Origin: Ilyomonas limi
GTDB lineage: Bacteria > Bacteroidota > Bacteroidia > Chitinophagales > Chitinophagaceae
Direction of reading: 5' to 3'
NCBI RefSeq assembly: GCF_005233845.1
Contig: NZ_SZQL01000002.1
Coordinates: 334,629 to 398,628 of the forward strand
Length of the DNA stretch: 64,000 nucleotides
In this document: positions 8,238-17,555 of the stretch, in pieces
Layout of the letters: each line of letters starts with the position of its first letter
Numbering within the stretch: position 1 is the first letter of the stretch
Made by a program: the position numbers and the translations under genes
The notes under the pieces: model-generated
The model's database searches: none
What the model was told of the DNA's origin: nothing
Seen by the model: the letters and a program-made list of their open reading frames with translations, nothing else

Positions 8238-10106
8238 TTATTTCGCTATACCATAAGCCTCTAAAATTTTACTGAACAATGCCGTATTTTCATACACGCC
8301 TCTGAAGCGGAAAGACTGCGGTCCATAAGCAAAAACAGGCACTGGTAAAGCAGTATGATCGTTGGAAGCAAATTGCCCGCTTATATATCCTTTCGAGTAA
8401 TCTCCATCCAGCAATGTCAAGCCACCTGTCTCATGGTCTGCTGTTACAATCACCAAAGTTTGCCCGTCTGTATCTGCAAATCGCAATGCCGCGCCCACTG
8501 TTTTATCAAAATCCATTAACTCCGTCGCTACATAGGCAATGTTATTGGCATGTCCGCCATAATCCACCTGCGCACCTTCCGTCATCAGGAAAAAGCCGGC
8601 TTTATTTTTAGATAAAATTTGTACCGTTTTAGCAAAAGCTTTTTGCAGCCAGTCGCCCCGTCCTTTTAATTCAGATAATCCCGCCTTTTTATCTATCACT
8701 ATCCACTTTTTATCAGCCGTTTCTTTTACGCTATCAATGGCAGATACAATGCTGTATTTCTTTTGTAGCTGTGCTATTACACTTTCTGTAATCACCGCTT
8801 TATCTGATGCTTTTAGGATGTCTACATTTTCAAGACTTTCATTGCCCGACCCCATCAAGATGTCAATGGACGCATTTTCCAGGTCTTTCAGCACTGCAGT
8901 TGCATCATCGCGCTCGCTTTGGTGCGCATAAAAATCGGCAGGTGTTGCATCGGCAATATCACCACAGGTTACCAATCCTGTTTTAATATTTCTTTTTGCC
9001 AGCACAGCAGGCAGTAACGTCAGTGGTGCACCAGTATGATCGGCACCTACAAAACGGTTGTTGGTTTTAGCGCCCGAAGCAATGGCTGTTGAACCAGGAC
9101 CAGAGTCTGTAATGAAGTTATCATAAGAACTTGTTTTGGATATACCGATGTTCCGCATATTAAAAATGTTCAGCGTGCCTTTATTAGCCGTGTAGCCGGT
9201 ATATAATTGTGCGTAGCTGGTACCATCAGCTATCAATAGAATTAGATTTTTAACCGGTTTATCTATGCCATCTGTTTTATAAGTGGGCTGATAAGTTGCG
9301 TACGTATTGCTGGTTGAGGTATAAGTAGTTTTAGGTAAATTGTTTAAAAAAGTAGCCAGCGCCACAATATGATCGGTGTTGATATAATCCACACCCAAAT
9401 GCATAAACTGGTACCACGCATTGGTAAAATCGGGCGCATCCCAAAAGCGAACTTTTTTGCCTAAGCTGTGTGCTTTGTTTACCGCTTTGGTAAGCGCAGT
9501 CCATTCTTTTTCGGGCGGGTTGCCCTTGCCGTTCCAGTGCGAGTAATTACTTAAATCATCACTTAGCATTACAATTCTTGTCAGTGCTTCTTTTGAATAA
9601 TCTTTATACAACTCACCATCAAACCATATAAAAGCAGGATAAGCAGTAAATTGGGATTGATCCGGGCGGTTGCCGGTAATCACAAATTGTATAGAATGAT
9701 TATTAATAAGTGTTGGATATTGCTTTAATAAGACGATCAATACATTCAATGTTTGAACAGAATCTGTCTTGAGATCAATTAACAATTGTAAATGTTTTGA
9801 GCTGTCTTTATATACATAGCCATTATTTTGTTTTATTACATTTATCAAGGGCTCTATATAATACTGCCGTAAGGTTCTGTGCACCTTCAGTTCCTCAGTA
9901 TTGTGTGCGATATACAAGCTATCATTATCTAAAAAAATATCGGCTTCTATAGAGCCAAAGCCTTCATTGTAAGCTGTCCAAAACGGCACTTTTTGTTCAT
10001 AATCATTATGAGAGTGCGCATTACTTACGGTATATTTTACCGGCTGTGAAAAAGCTGCTGAAACAACACCTGAAAAAAGAAGAAAAAAGATATAACGCAT
10101 GTACAA
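8238..10106 (-). CDS. AIM6-like phosphodiesterase fused to alkaline phosphatase
   Basis: A 622-residue exported two-domain enzyme; the signal peptide ends SAAFSQ near residue 21. Residues about 25-260 resemble the PI-PLC/GDPD superfamily, closest in style to AIM6-like members: AHSHNDY (His31, His33), SIEADIF (Glu54, Asp56), IAHNTEEL (His68), RTLRQYY. Residues about 285-620 are an alkaline phosphatase: metal Asp294 in LLIADG, nucleophile Ser335 in ITDSGPGST, EGAQVDYGGHAN, and VTADHETGGLTL near the C terminus. The first domain would cut a phosphodiester and the second remove the phosphomonoester left behind, in the periplasm or at the surface. It sits between susD and a GH92 mannosidase gene of the same strand, so phosphorylated mannose glycans or glycolipid head groups are plausible substrates. 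That link is inference. The start could be Met1 or Met3. Confidence 0.85.
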   Translation of the reverse strand: MYMRYIFFLLFSGVVSAAFSQPVKYTVSNAHSHNDYEQKVPFWTAYNEGFGSIEADIFLDNDSLYIAHNTEELKVHRTLRQYYIEPLINVIKQNNGYVYKDSSKHLQLLIDLKTDSVQTLNVLIVLLKQYPTLINNHSIQFVITGNRPDQSQFTAYPAFIWFDGELYKDYSKEALTRIVMLSDDLSNYSHWNGKGNPPEKEWTALTKAVNKAHSLGKKVRFWDAPDFTNAWYQFMHLGVDYINTDHIVALATFLNNLPKTTYTSTSNTYATYQPTYKTDGIDKPVKNLILLIADGTSYAQLYTGYTANKGTLNIFNMRNIGISKTSSYDNFITDSGPGSTAIASGAKTNNRFVGADHTGAPLTLLPAVLAKRNIKTGLVTCGDIADATPADFYAHQSERDDATAVLKDLENASIDILMGSGNESLENVDILKASDKAVITESVIAQLQKKYSIVSAIDSVKETADKKWIVIDKKAGLSELKGRGDWLQKAFAKTVQILSKNKAGFFLMTEGAQVDYGGHANNIAYVATELMDFDKTVGAALRFADTDGQTLVIVTADHETGGLTLLDGDYSKGYISGQFASNDHTALPVPVFAYGPQSFRFRGVYENTALFSKILEAYGIAK

Positions 10107-10170
10107 TTATAGTTAAATAGAACGGTTGTGTGGATAGAAATAATACTAATTTCCGGCAGGTTACTTCATA

Positions 10171-10205
10171 CAAGCTGCACGCTACAAGCAGTTAGCTTCT
10201 ATGAG
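10171..10205. repeat. Period-7 degenerate tandem repeat
   Basis: Heptamers CAAGCTG, CACGCTA, CAAGCAG, TTAGCTT and CTATGAG follow one another in phase in the gap upstream of the phosphatase fusion. The AGC core is less regular than in the copy at 2746. Nearby at 10230 lies AATGGTATAAT, which resembles the arms of the small elements at 18612 and 50841. Confidence 0.45.
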
Positions 10206-10250
10206 CATATCATGCAACCTACAGGGGAAAATGGTATAATACAGCAACAT

Positions 10251-10285
10251 AAAAAAGCATCCCGGCATTCATGCACGGGATGCTT
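10251..10285 (-). terminator. Rho-independent terminator behind susD of the first PUL
   Basis: Arms AAGCATCCCG (10255-10264) and CGGGATGCTT (10276-10285) form a perfect 10-bp stem with an 11-base loop. On the minus strand the stem is followed by a run of T. It lies 14 bases beyond the susD stop and should end or reduce transcription before the phosphatase gene. Confidence 0.8.
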
Positions 10286-10298
10286 ATGATATTGATAC

Positions 10299-11816
10299 TT
10301 ACCAGCCTGCATTTTGTTTAATAACGCCGCCGCTGCTTTCAATCTCTGTTTGTGGCACCGGCCATACATTGTTTACATCCGGATTGAATGTTCTGGCAGG
10401 CCAAATGACGCTGCCATCATAACCATGAAGCGGTTGTGCATACGCCGCTTGCGCATCGCCCCAGCGCACCAGGTCGCGATGACGGTCTGCCCACTCGCCT
10501 GCAAATTCGGAGCGCCTTTGCTTCTTCAACTCCGCCATATCAGCATTTGTTACAGAAGGCAACCCGGCTCTGTTACGGATCATATTAATGTATTCATCGG
10601 CATTCTTGCCTTGCATCAGCATCGCTTCAGCTTTAATCAATATTATTTCAGCATAACGCAATAAGGGCGGGTTTAATGCAGTAGTAGGATGATCTCCGTT
10701 TGGACTAATGTAAGTACTCACCGGATCGCTGTGCCTGAACGGGTCCATGTATTTACGGAACTGGTAGCCGCTGGTACTGTTTACAGAACTGTACGTCATG
10801 GTGCTTCCGAAAAATTCAAAGGTATCACCCGGTTTTAAAATGGTTGCTTCCCTGCGTGCATCACCACTCTCATAAGCATCATACAATTCTTTGGTAGGTG
10901 TGTAATATCCCCAGCCGTTATACAAGCCCCAGCCTTTGTTTTCAAGCATTACACCAGGCAAAATGCTGCCCCAGCCGCCGGTACCCGCAGCCGTGCTGTA
11001 AGCACTCCAGATGTATTCTGTGCTCCAGTTGTTTTCTACGGTAAATACATCGGCAAAGTTGGTAAGCAAAGCATGTTTGCCACTGTTGATCACAGAATCG
11101 GCATACGCTTCGGCTTCCGCATATTTTTTCTCGTACAGATACACTTTACTCAAATAAGCCAGTGCCGCATCTTTATGCGTATGACCATAATAATCGGGAC
11201 TGTACGTATCAAAATAAGGCAATAAAGCAGAGGCCGTTTTAAAATCAGACTCTATCATGGCGTAATTTTCACTGGCACTTGCTGCACGAGGAATGGCACT
11301 GCTGTTTTCAAAATCGGCTTCTGTTACAATGGGCACACCAGCTTTATCATTGGCATAGTTGTAAGTTAACTGAAAATACATCAGCGCTCTTAAAAAATAA
11401 GCTTCCCCGATCAGCCGGCTCCTGGTGCTTTCGTCCATCTCAATGTTGGGTAGATTTCTTATCACATCATTTGCTCTTTTGATCACCACATAACGCATTT
11501 TCCATTGGTCGGTGAGATAAGAAACGCCGGAAGTAGCCAGGTCAAAGTTTTTTACCGATTCTGCCTTTGCGTTGGACCTGCCGGTAACCATATCGTCGCT
11601 GGCATTGATATACCACATAAAACCGCGACCATAAAACTCTTCGCCATCAAACTGTTCATACATCGCATTCACGCCTTTTTGAGCATCAGTAGCGGTTTTC
11701 CAAAAGTTGGTGGTGGTAGGTGAACCTTCGGGTAAAATATCCAGCTTTTTGGTGCAACTGCTAATGAACAATGCAGCAACTAAAAAGGTGTTTATGGAAA
11801 ATAGTATCTTTTTCAT
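10299..11816 (-). CDS. SusD-family glycan-binding lipoprotein (first mannose PUL)
   Basis: The 505-residue product starts with a lipoprotein signal ending FISSC (Cys21), so it is lipidated and exposed at the outer membrane. It has the SusD/RagB layout: TPR-type helices in the first half (RLIGEAYFLRALMYFQLTYNYAND, AYLSKVYLYEKKYAEAEAYADS) and the C-terminal signature LLRYAEIILIKAEAM, MIRNRAGLPSV, QRRSEFAGEWADRHRDLVRWG. SusD proteins lid the SusC barrel and capture oligosaccharides. It lies 14 bp behind its susC partner and is followed by a terminator. The nearby mannosidase points to a mannose-containing ligand; binding residues cannot be read from sequence. Confidence 0.95.
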   Translation of the reverse strand: MKKILFSINTFLVAALFISSCTKKLDILPEGSPTTTNFWKTATDAQKGVNAMYEQFDGEEFYGRGFMWYINASDDMVTGRSNAKAESVKNFDLATSGVSYLTDQWKMRYVVIKRANDVIRNLPNIEMDESTRSRLIGEAYFLRALMYFQLTYNYANDKAGVPIVTEADFENSSAIPRAASASENYAMIESDFKTASALLPYFDTYSPDYYGHTHKDAALAYLSKVYLYEKKYAEAEAYADSVINSGKHALLTNFADVFTVENNWSTEYIWSAYSTAAGTGGWGSILPGVMLENKGWGLYNGWGYYTPTKELYDAYESGDARREATILKPGDTFEFFGSTMTYSSVNSTSGYQFRKYMDPFRHSDPVSTYISPNGDHPTTALNPPLLRYAEIILIKAEAMLMQGKNADEYINMIRNRAGLPSVTNADMAELKKQRRSEFAGEWADRHRDLVRWGDAQAAYAQPLHGYDGSVIWPARTFNPDVNNVWPVPQTEIESSGGVIKQNAGW

Positions 11817-11830
11817 AATGGTTCTGAATT

Positions 11831-14800
11831 TTAGAAGTTAACATTTAAACCAAACAAAATTGTTCTTGCCTGCGGGTAGCGACCTATGTCAATGCCATAA
11901 TTATCCATCCCTACTTCAGGATCGAAACCGGAGTAATTGGTAAACGTAAACAGGTTGTTGGCAGTAGCATATACTCTTAACGTATTAAGATGAAGACGCT
12001 CTGTAAGAGTGGCGGGCAACGTATATCCCAGCGTAAGGTTTTTTACTCTCATATAAGAACCATCTTCAATAAACCAGTCGGAAGTAGTGCTGAAGTTGCC
12101 ATTAGGATCGCTTAGAGAAACCCTCGGAATATCTGCATTTGGATTGGATGGCGACCATGCATTTTTAATATCTTCCAGCATGTTATAGTTTTGTCCGCTA
12201 ACGCTTGATTGCAAGCCTAAATACTTTAACCCATTAAAGAGTTTATTGCCCTGCACCCCTTGCAAAAAGACATTTAAATCAAATCCTTTATAAGCTGCAT
12301 TAAAGCTAAAACCATAACTGAACTTTGGATAAGCACTTCCTTTCACCACGCGATCATTGTCGTTGATCACCCCATCACCATTGGCATCCACAAATTTCAG
12401 ATCGCCGGGTTTTGCATTGGGCTGTATTAGCCCACCATCCTTATTTACATAACTGTTTACTTCTGCTTCCGTTTTAAAGATACCGGCAGTTTGCACTACG
12501 TTGTAAGCATACAAGGTTTGGCCGGTTTGAATAATTACCGGCGTTAATGTGCTTCTGATATTAATGCCGGAAGTGGAGATGTTGGTAGCGCTGTCATTCA
12601 GCGATAATAAGGTATTGCTCACCTTCGTAAAGGTAGCGCCTATGCTGTACTGGAATGCAGCTTGCGGTCCGTTACTATAATTAATACCCAGCTCAATGCC
12701 CTTATCCCTTGCTTCACCGGCGTTAATCCACTTGCCGTTGGTAACACCTGCGGTACTGGGAACAGCAATTTGCAAAATCATATCCCCGGTAGTTTTTACA
12801 AAATAATCAGCCGTTAAAGAAAGGCGATTACCCATAAAGCCAGCATCCAGGCCAACATTTGCCTGCTTTGATGTTGCCCATTTTAAATCGGGGTTTGATA
12901 AGGTATTTTCAGCATATCCATAGTAAACAGTTGGTACCGCACCAAAGTAAGAAGCAGTTGCAGCTAATGGCTGATTGACTGCATTTACCGGCAAACTTCC
13001 CAGATTGCCCAATACACCGTAGCTGCCGCGAATCTTCAAATTGCTTAGCCAGTTTTTAGTACCAGCCATAAAGTTTTCGCGGCTTATTACCCAGCCTGCA
13101 GAAGCAGAACCATAATTCTCAAATTTATTCTTTTCGGCCACCAAAGAAGAGCCATCGCGCCTTCCTAAAACGGATAATAAATATTTGCCCGCATAATCGT
13201 AGTTAACACGCGCCAGGTAAGAGATTAAAGCGCTTTCGGAATGACCGCTGCTGGGCTGAAATATTTGTGTAGCATTTTGAAAATAACGATACGCTTCACT
13301 CTCATCATCAAAACCCTGTGCAAACACATATACATAATCGCTTTTGGTGTTTTGATAGGTGTAACCAGCTACTGCATTGATGGTATGCAAGCCAAACTTT
13401 TTGTTGTAATTCACCGTTTGTTCAGCTAAGAGATCGGTGAAATCGGAAGCCGTTTGCGACAACTGGTTATAGTCGAAAATCTTTCCTATTTCGGGCACTT
13501 TGGTGCTAAAACTCTTGTTAGAAGAGAAAGACTTGGTAATGGAGAAATTGGAATGGAAATTCAATCCATCCATAATCTTGATATCAACGTATGGGTTCAA
13601 CAATAATGTGTTTACCGGCGTTTTAGAATCCAGTCTTTTCAGGTAAGCTACCGGGTTAATCACATCTCCGTAATTACCGGCATATTCAACCGGCAAACCA
13701 GAGAAGGAACCATCCGCCGTATAGGGCGCTATGCTGGGCGGATAAAACAGGGAAGCCAACAGCGCGCCAGTATAGGCACTGCTGGTATTAGCACCGTTGC
13801 CGTTGGTATAAGCATATTGCATGTTCTCACCAAACTTCAGCCAGGGTTTTAACTGATGATCGGAATTGAACCGGAAATTGTACCGCTCGGTATAAGTGTT
13901 TAATAAAATACCATCTGCCTTGCGATAACCAAAAGAGGTAAAATATTTCGACTTATCGTTACCACCAGTAATGTTTACATTATAATCGTTGACAGGTCCT
14001 GTTCTGAAAACCTCATTTATCCAATCGGTACGGGTAATTTGTCCATCAGGATACACGCTTGCGTCAAATGCCGGAAGCCTTGCTACACCTGCATTATCAG
14101 CAGCCAGGTTCATCACATCGGCATATTCTTTAGCATTTAAAGAATGCAGTTTTCGCCAGGGCGTTTGCGATCCCAGTTTGGCATCCAGCGTTACAGTGGC
14201 AGCGCCTGCTTTTCCTTTTTTAGTGGTGATTAAAATTACACCGCCCGAAGCGCGTGCACCATAAATAGCCGCCGATGCATCTTTTAATACATCAATAGAT
14301 TCTATCTCGTTGGGATTAATAACCGGCGTGCCGGAGTAAATAACACCATCCACCACATACAATGCCGATTCGCCATTGATGCCACCCAAACCACGTATGT
14401 ACACACGCGGCTGAGAAGTAGGATCGCCACCTTCATTTTGAACGATAACGCCCGGTGCTTTTCCCTGTAAAACATCACCAATTCCGCTCACCGAACGGGA
14501 GGTTATCTTATCCAGTTTTACATCGGCTACTGCACCGGTAACTTTTGCACGGCTTTGGGTGCCATAACCTACCACTACCACTTTCTCCAGTTGATTATCT
14601 TCATGTTCCAACTGAATTACATTATTACCACCGGCAGTCAGTTTTACTTCCCTGCTTTTATAGCCAACAATAGAAACAACAATCGTTACTTCGCCCGCAT
14701 CTGCTTCCAGTTCAAAGTTGCCTTTTGCATCGGTAATGGTGCCGGTAGAAGTGCCTTTAATAAACACGCTTGCATTTTGTACAGGTCCATTTTCGTCTAC

Positions 14801-15271
14801 TACTTTACCGGTTATTTTTTGCTGCACCTCTTTATAAGTAGCGTACTGAACCAGGTGATTGTTTGCACCAACAGCAGCGGAAGTACCTTTTGCTGCCTTA
14901 TTAAAAATAACAATTGTATTGGCATATGCCTGGTAAGTAAGCCCGGTGTTTTGTAAGGCTTTATTCAGCACATCTTCAATGGTGAACTGCCTTTTATCGT
15001 GCAGCGTAACAATATATTTACTCACCTCATTTACATCATATGCCAGCTTTACGCCACTGTTGGTGGAAATTTCTGAAAGGATCTTTTGAAGCGGCAGCCT
15101 GTCAGCATCAATGCTGATGACAGTCTTTAGCAGGTTTGACTGCTCTGAACTTTGTGCGTGTAATTGCATCATAGCCAGCATCCAGAAAAGGGATAAAAGT
15201 ACCGGCCGCAAAACGGTGCCGGGCACATTCTTTTTAAGGATACACTGACGTGCAGCTTGTTTTGTTTTCAT
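11831..15271 (-). CDS. SusC-family TonB-dependent transporter with STN domain (first mannose PUL)
   Basis: A 1146-residue outer-membrane transporter. After the signal peptide comes an STN domain (about 45-120: LPLQKILSEISTNSGVKLAY, FTIEDVLNKALQNTGL), a carboxypeptidase-regulatory-like domain (about 150-235: GKVVDENGPVQNASVFIKGT), the plug with SIDVLKDASAAIYGARASGG, and a beta-barrel ending in FGLNVNF. STN domains let TonB-dependent transporters signal through an anti-sigma factor, and a FecR gene and an ECF sigma gene lie directly upstream (85 bp and further). Energized by TonB-ExbBD, it should import oligosaccharides captured by the adjacent SusD. Probably induced by its own substrate through the sigma/FecR relay. 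Confidence 0.96.
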   Translation of the reverse strand: MKTKQAARQCILKKNVPGTVLRPVLLSLFWMLAMMQLHAQSSEQSNLLKTVISIDADRLPLQKILSEISTNSGVKLAYDVNEVSKYIVTLHDKRQFTIEDVLNKALQNTGLTYQAYANTIVIFNKAAKGTSAAVGANNHLVQYATYKEVQQKITGKVVDENGPVQNASVFIKGTSTGTITDAKGNFELEADAGEVTIVVSIVGYKSREVKLTAGGNNVIQLEHEDNQLEKVVVVGYGTQSRAKVTGAVADVKLDKITSRSVSGIGDVLQGKAPGVIVQNEGGDPTSQPRVYIRGLGGINGESALYVVDGVIYSGTPVINPNEIESIDVLKDASAAIYGARASGGVILITTKKGKAGAATVTLDAKLGSQTPWRKLHSLNAKEYADVMNLAADNAGVARLPAFDASVYPDGQITRTDWINEVFRTGPVNDYNVNITGGNDKSKYFTSFGYRKADGILLNTYTERYNFRFNSDHQLKPWLKFGENMQYAYTNGNGANTSSAYTGALLASLFYPPSIAPYTADGSFSGLPVEYAGNYGDVINPVAYLKRLDSKTPVNTLLLNPYVDIKIMDGLNFHSNFSITKSFSSNKSFSTKVPEIGKIFDYNQLSQTASDFTDLLAEQTVNYNKKFGLHTINAVAGYTYQNTKSDYVYVFAQGFDDESEAYRYFQNATQIFQPSSGHSESALISYLARVNYDYAGKYLLSVLGRRDGSSLVAEKNKFENYGSASAGWVISRENFMAGTKNWLSNLKIRGSYGVLGNLGSLPVNAVNQPLAATASYFGAVPTVYYGYAENTLSNPDLKWATSKQANVGLDAGFMGNRLSLTADYFVKTTGDMILQIAVPSTAGVTNGKWINAGEARDKGIELGINYSNGPQAAFQYSIGATFTKVSNTLLSLNDSATNISTSGINIRSTLTPVIIQTGQTLYAYNVVQTAGIFKTEAEVNSYVNKDGGLIQPNAKPGDLKFVDANGDGVINDNDRVVKGSAYPKFSYGFSFNAAYKGFDLNVFLQGVQGNKLFNGLKYLGLQSSVSGQNYNMLEDIKNAWSPSNPNADIPRVSLSDPNGNFSTTSDWFIEDGSYMRVKNLTLGYTLPATLTERLHLNTLRVYATANNLFTFTNYSGFDPEVGMDNYGIDIGRYPQARTILFGLNVNF

Positions 15272-15356
15272 GTTTTATTGGTTTTAAAATAATATGGGTA
15301 CACCCTCTTTTTAAAAGGAAGAGGCATACTCGTAAAGCAAATAAATATGCTGGTTT

Positions 15357-16307
15357 TTACAGCGGTTTGAGGATGATGGTATTGCCTTGTAGCTGAAAGC
15401 GGGCATGCTCCTGCTGCACCAGCAAGTTGAGTATAGAGATCGCATCATCCAGGCTTGTCGTACTGCTAAGGTGTACATAGTAATACCTTGTGTTCCCTGC
15501 CGTTTGATTGATAACTGAAATATTATAAGCCGTTTGCAGCCAATCTGCCAGTTCGGCAATGGAAGCTTTTTCCAAAACAATATCGCCATCTATCCACCCG
15601 TTGGCTTCGGCTACAGAAACAGAATCCCGATTGAATTGTTTGCTCCCTGCATGGTACTTCAACCGCTGATGTGGCAGCAATACACTGAGCGTATCTTTTG
15701 CTTTACTTACCGCTACCCTGCCGGTAACAACAGACACTTTTACATCGCCCGAACGGGGCAGCATTTTCACAGAAAAAGAAGTACCTTTTACAGTGGTGTT
15801 AATTGCAGCAGCATGTACTACAAACGGATGTACAGCATCTTTTTTAACTTCAAAAAAAACTTCTCCTTTTGTTATTTCTATATTGCGATGTTCAGCGAAA
15901 TCTTCGTGGTAACGTACAGCCGATTGTTTGTTCAGCCAAATGGTACTTCCATCGGGCAATACGCTTTTCAGTACCGCATTGGCAGCAGCTATTTGCACTT
16001 CTCCCGGCTGCCGCGTTGCATTTGCCCAATATAAAATTCCCACTACTGCCAATATACAAGCAGCAGCTACATAACCATACATCTTGCGACTAAACCGGAT
16101 GCGCCTTATGGGACTGCTACTGATATCAATGGCAGCAAACACTTTATGATGAATGACTTGCCTGATCGCTTCTTTCTCTTCGTCTGATGAAAATAAATAT
16201 TCATCTCCTGATGCAGTAAGTTCATCCAGTTCTGCTTCTTCTGCTGCGCTGAGCCCGGTGCTGTTTTGCTTTTCTAACAGTTGCAGTATTCGGTTCTTGT
16301 TGTGCAA
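15357..16307 (-). CDS. FecR-family anti-sigma factor (DUF4974)
   Basis: Membrane-spanning anti-sigma factor of about 316 residues. The cytoplasmic part begins HNKNRILQLLEKQNSTGLSAAEEAELDEL, a normal FecR N terminus. One membrane segment (AAACILAVVGILYWA) follows, then the periplasmic FecR domain (LPDGSTIWLNKQSAVRY, ITKGEVFFEVKKDAVHPFVV, TTVKGTSFSVK) and a C-terminal DUF4974 region ending NTIILKPL that receives the signal from the STN domain of SusC. No ATG precedes the domain; the frame stays open up to 16388, but those extra residues look non-coding and overlap the sigma gene, so I place the start at TTG 16307. Expected to hold the upstream sigma factor inactive until substrate arrives. Confidence 0.88.
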   Translation of the reverse strand: MHNKNRILQLLEKQNSTGLSAAEEAELDELTASGDEYLFSSDEEKEAIRQVIHHKVFAAIDISSSPIRRIRFSRKMYGYVAAACILAVVGILYWANATRQPGEVQIAAANAVLKSVLPDGSTIWLNKQSAVRYHEDFAEHRNIEITKGEVFFEVKKDAVHPFVVHAAAINTTVKGTSFSVKMLPRSGDVKVSVVTGRVAVSKAKDTLSVLLPHQRLKYHAGSKQFNRDSVSVAEANGWIDGDIVLEKASIAELADWLQTAYNISVINQTAGNTRYYYVHLSSTTSLDDAISILNLLVQQEHARFQLQGNTIILKPL

Positions 16308-16359
16308 AAAGTATATTTTGCTATATAGACAGGAAATAGAAGAGAAATAACTATCCGGC

Positions 16360-16938
16360 TTACATAATTTTTTCCAGAAGCAGTACAATCAGCGTGAAAC
16401 TACCTTTTAACAAAAGCGTTTTCATCTTTTTGTAAGCAGTATTGAGTTGGTTGCGGACAGTTTGAGGCGAGTTACGGGTTTGTTCAGCAATTTGATTAAT
16501 ACTCAAATCCTGAAAAGTATGGAGACAATATACTATGCGCATTTTTTCCGGTAGTTGGTTAACATGCGATTGTATCATTCTTTCCTGTTCTTTGGTGTTT
16601 AGCTTTTCATAAGGATTTGAATAACTGTTTATATTTTCTTCGTTATTGGTGAGTGCAACTATGATGGGTTTTTGTTTTGCCAAACAATTCCAAGCACGAT
16701 TCCTTACAGCCTTTGTCAGATATGCATTTACCTGCTGCACTTCAGGCAATTCATTTCTTACAGACCATAAGTGAATGAAAAAATCAGATACAATTTCTTC
16801 GGCATCCTCCCGGTTTTTGATCAATTTATAGGCAGTTTGAAATAAGGCTTCCCAATACCTGTTGAAGAGGTCTTCAAAAGCAGTAACGCTGCCTTTGCGC
16901 AAAAGATTCCATAGTATCTGATCGTTTGTGGCCATCAT
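16360..16938 (-). CDS. ECF RNA polymerase sigma factor (first mannose PUL)
   Basis: About 192 residues with both ECF regions. Sigma region 2 (about 20-85) carries FEDLFNRYWEALFQTAYKL, DAEEIVSDFFIHLWS and AYLTKAVRNRAWN. Region 4 (about 120-175) carries MIQSHVNQLPEKMRIVYCLHTF and the helix-turn-helix LSINQIAEQTRNSPQTVRNQLNTA. It ends in a hydrophobic tail (LIVLLLEKIM), a common ending in this SigK-like Bacteroidota group. It precedes FecR and an STN-type SusC, forming a cell-surface signalling set that should direct transcription of the susC-susD unit. The start at ATG 16938 is chosen; an adjacent ATG at 16935 or a TTG at 16950 are alternatives. A good promoter lies 43 bp upstream. Confidence 0.92.
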   Translation of the reverse strand: MMATNDQILWNLLRKGSVTAFEDLFNRYWEALFQTAYKLIKNREDAEEIVSDFFIHLWSVRNELPEVQQVNAYLTKAVRNRAWNCLAKQKPIIVALTNNEENINSYSNPYEKLNTKEQERMIQSHVNQLPEKMRIVYCLHTFQDLSINQIAEQTRNSPQTVRNQLNTAYKKMKTLLLKGSFTLIVLLLEKIM

Positions 16939-16980
16939 AATCAACAGCAATCGGTATTGTAAAGTAACTCCTTATTATTT

Positions 16981-17014
16981 CAAAAATATGTTTAATTGAA
17001 TAAGAACGGGCAAA
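16981..17014 (-). promoter_or_regulatory. Promoter of the first ECF sigma gene
   Basis: On the minus strand TTTG (17014-17011) and TATTTTTG (16988-16981) match the Bacteroidota -33 and -7 boxes, separated by 22 bases, near the upper end of the usual spacing. The -7 box ends about 43 bases before the chosen sigma start codon. A purine-rich AAGGAG follows at about 16970, rather far from the start codon. Confidence 0.5.
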
Positions 17015-17157
17015 TACAGGTTTATAGCTAACAGCTGCCTGGTTAATACAGCGAGCAAATTTTTGGCAATGGAGAAGATTTTTAACGCCGACAAACGCAA
17101 TAGCCATCGGTTTATGTTTTAGGTTATCGGAATGAGAATCAATTGATCAAAACCAGG

Positions 17158-17277
17158 TTAACCTTCTTCCAGTTGCATTTGTTTGGCTGTAGCTTCTAAA
17201 GCTTCATAAAATTCTTCCCTAATAGTATACACGGCATCTTAAATTTTTCTGCACCATTGATGGCAACTTGCTTAAGT
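17158..17277 (-). pseudogene. Broken small gene relic
   Basis: In the 600-bp gap between the sigma gene and the GDPD gene, the minus strand encodes TIREEFYEALEATAKQMQ and a stop. The frame has no start. The preceding bases give a plausible continuation in another frame (QLKQVAINGAEKFK), so a frameshift probably split it. I do not recognise the family; the charged helical C terminus could be from a small antitoxin-like protein. Apart from the sigma promoter, the rest of this gap shows nothing clear. Confidence 0.3.
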
Positions 17278-17555
17278 TGTTTCTAAAAAACGGCTCAGTT
17301 GCTTAGCTCAGCTAAATCTTTAGATTTGTTCAAACTCCTTTTAATAACCCACGAAATTCAGAATTTTTAACTTACAAACTACATGGACTTGTTGCAAACA
17401 AGATAACGAAAACATGCCGTATCATTGTAATATTTCGATTTAACTTCTCATTTTATCTTTTATCTTAACCAAACCTTGAAACGAAATCTTCCTATTCACT
17501 ATGAAACTTTCTTTGAAATTGACAGGCTATATCCAATTTACGTTTGGATTAGTAA

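Noticed and set aside
15534..16034. 166-codon plus-strand frame
   Set aside because: It lies entirely antisense to the FecR gene, is low in recognisable motifs and follows the codon phase of the real gene.
16308..16388. Longer N terminus for the first FecR
   Set aside because: It also starts at TTG, overlaps the sigma gene and encodes residues unlike any FecR N terminus.
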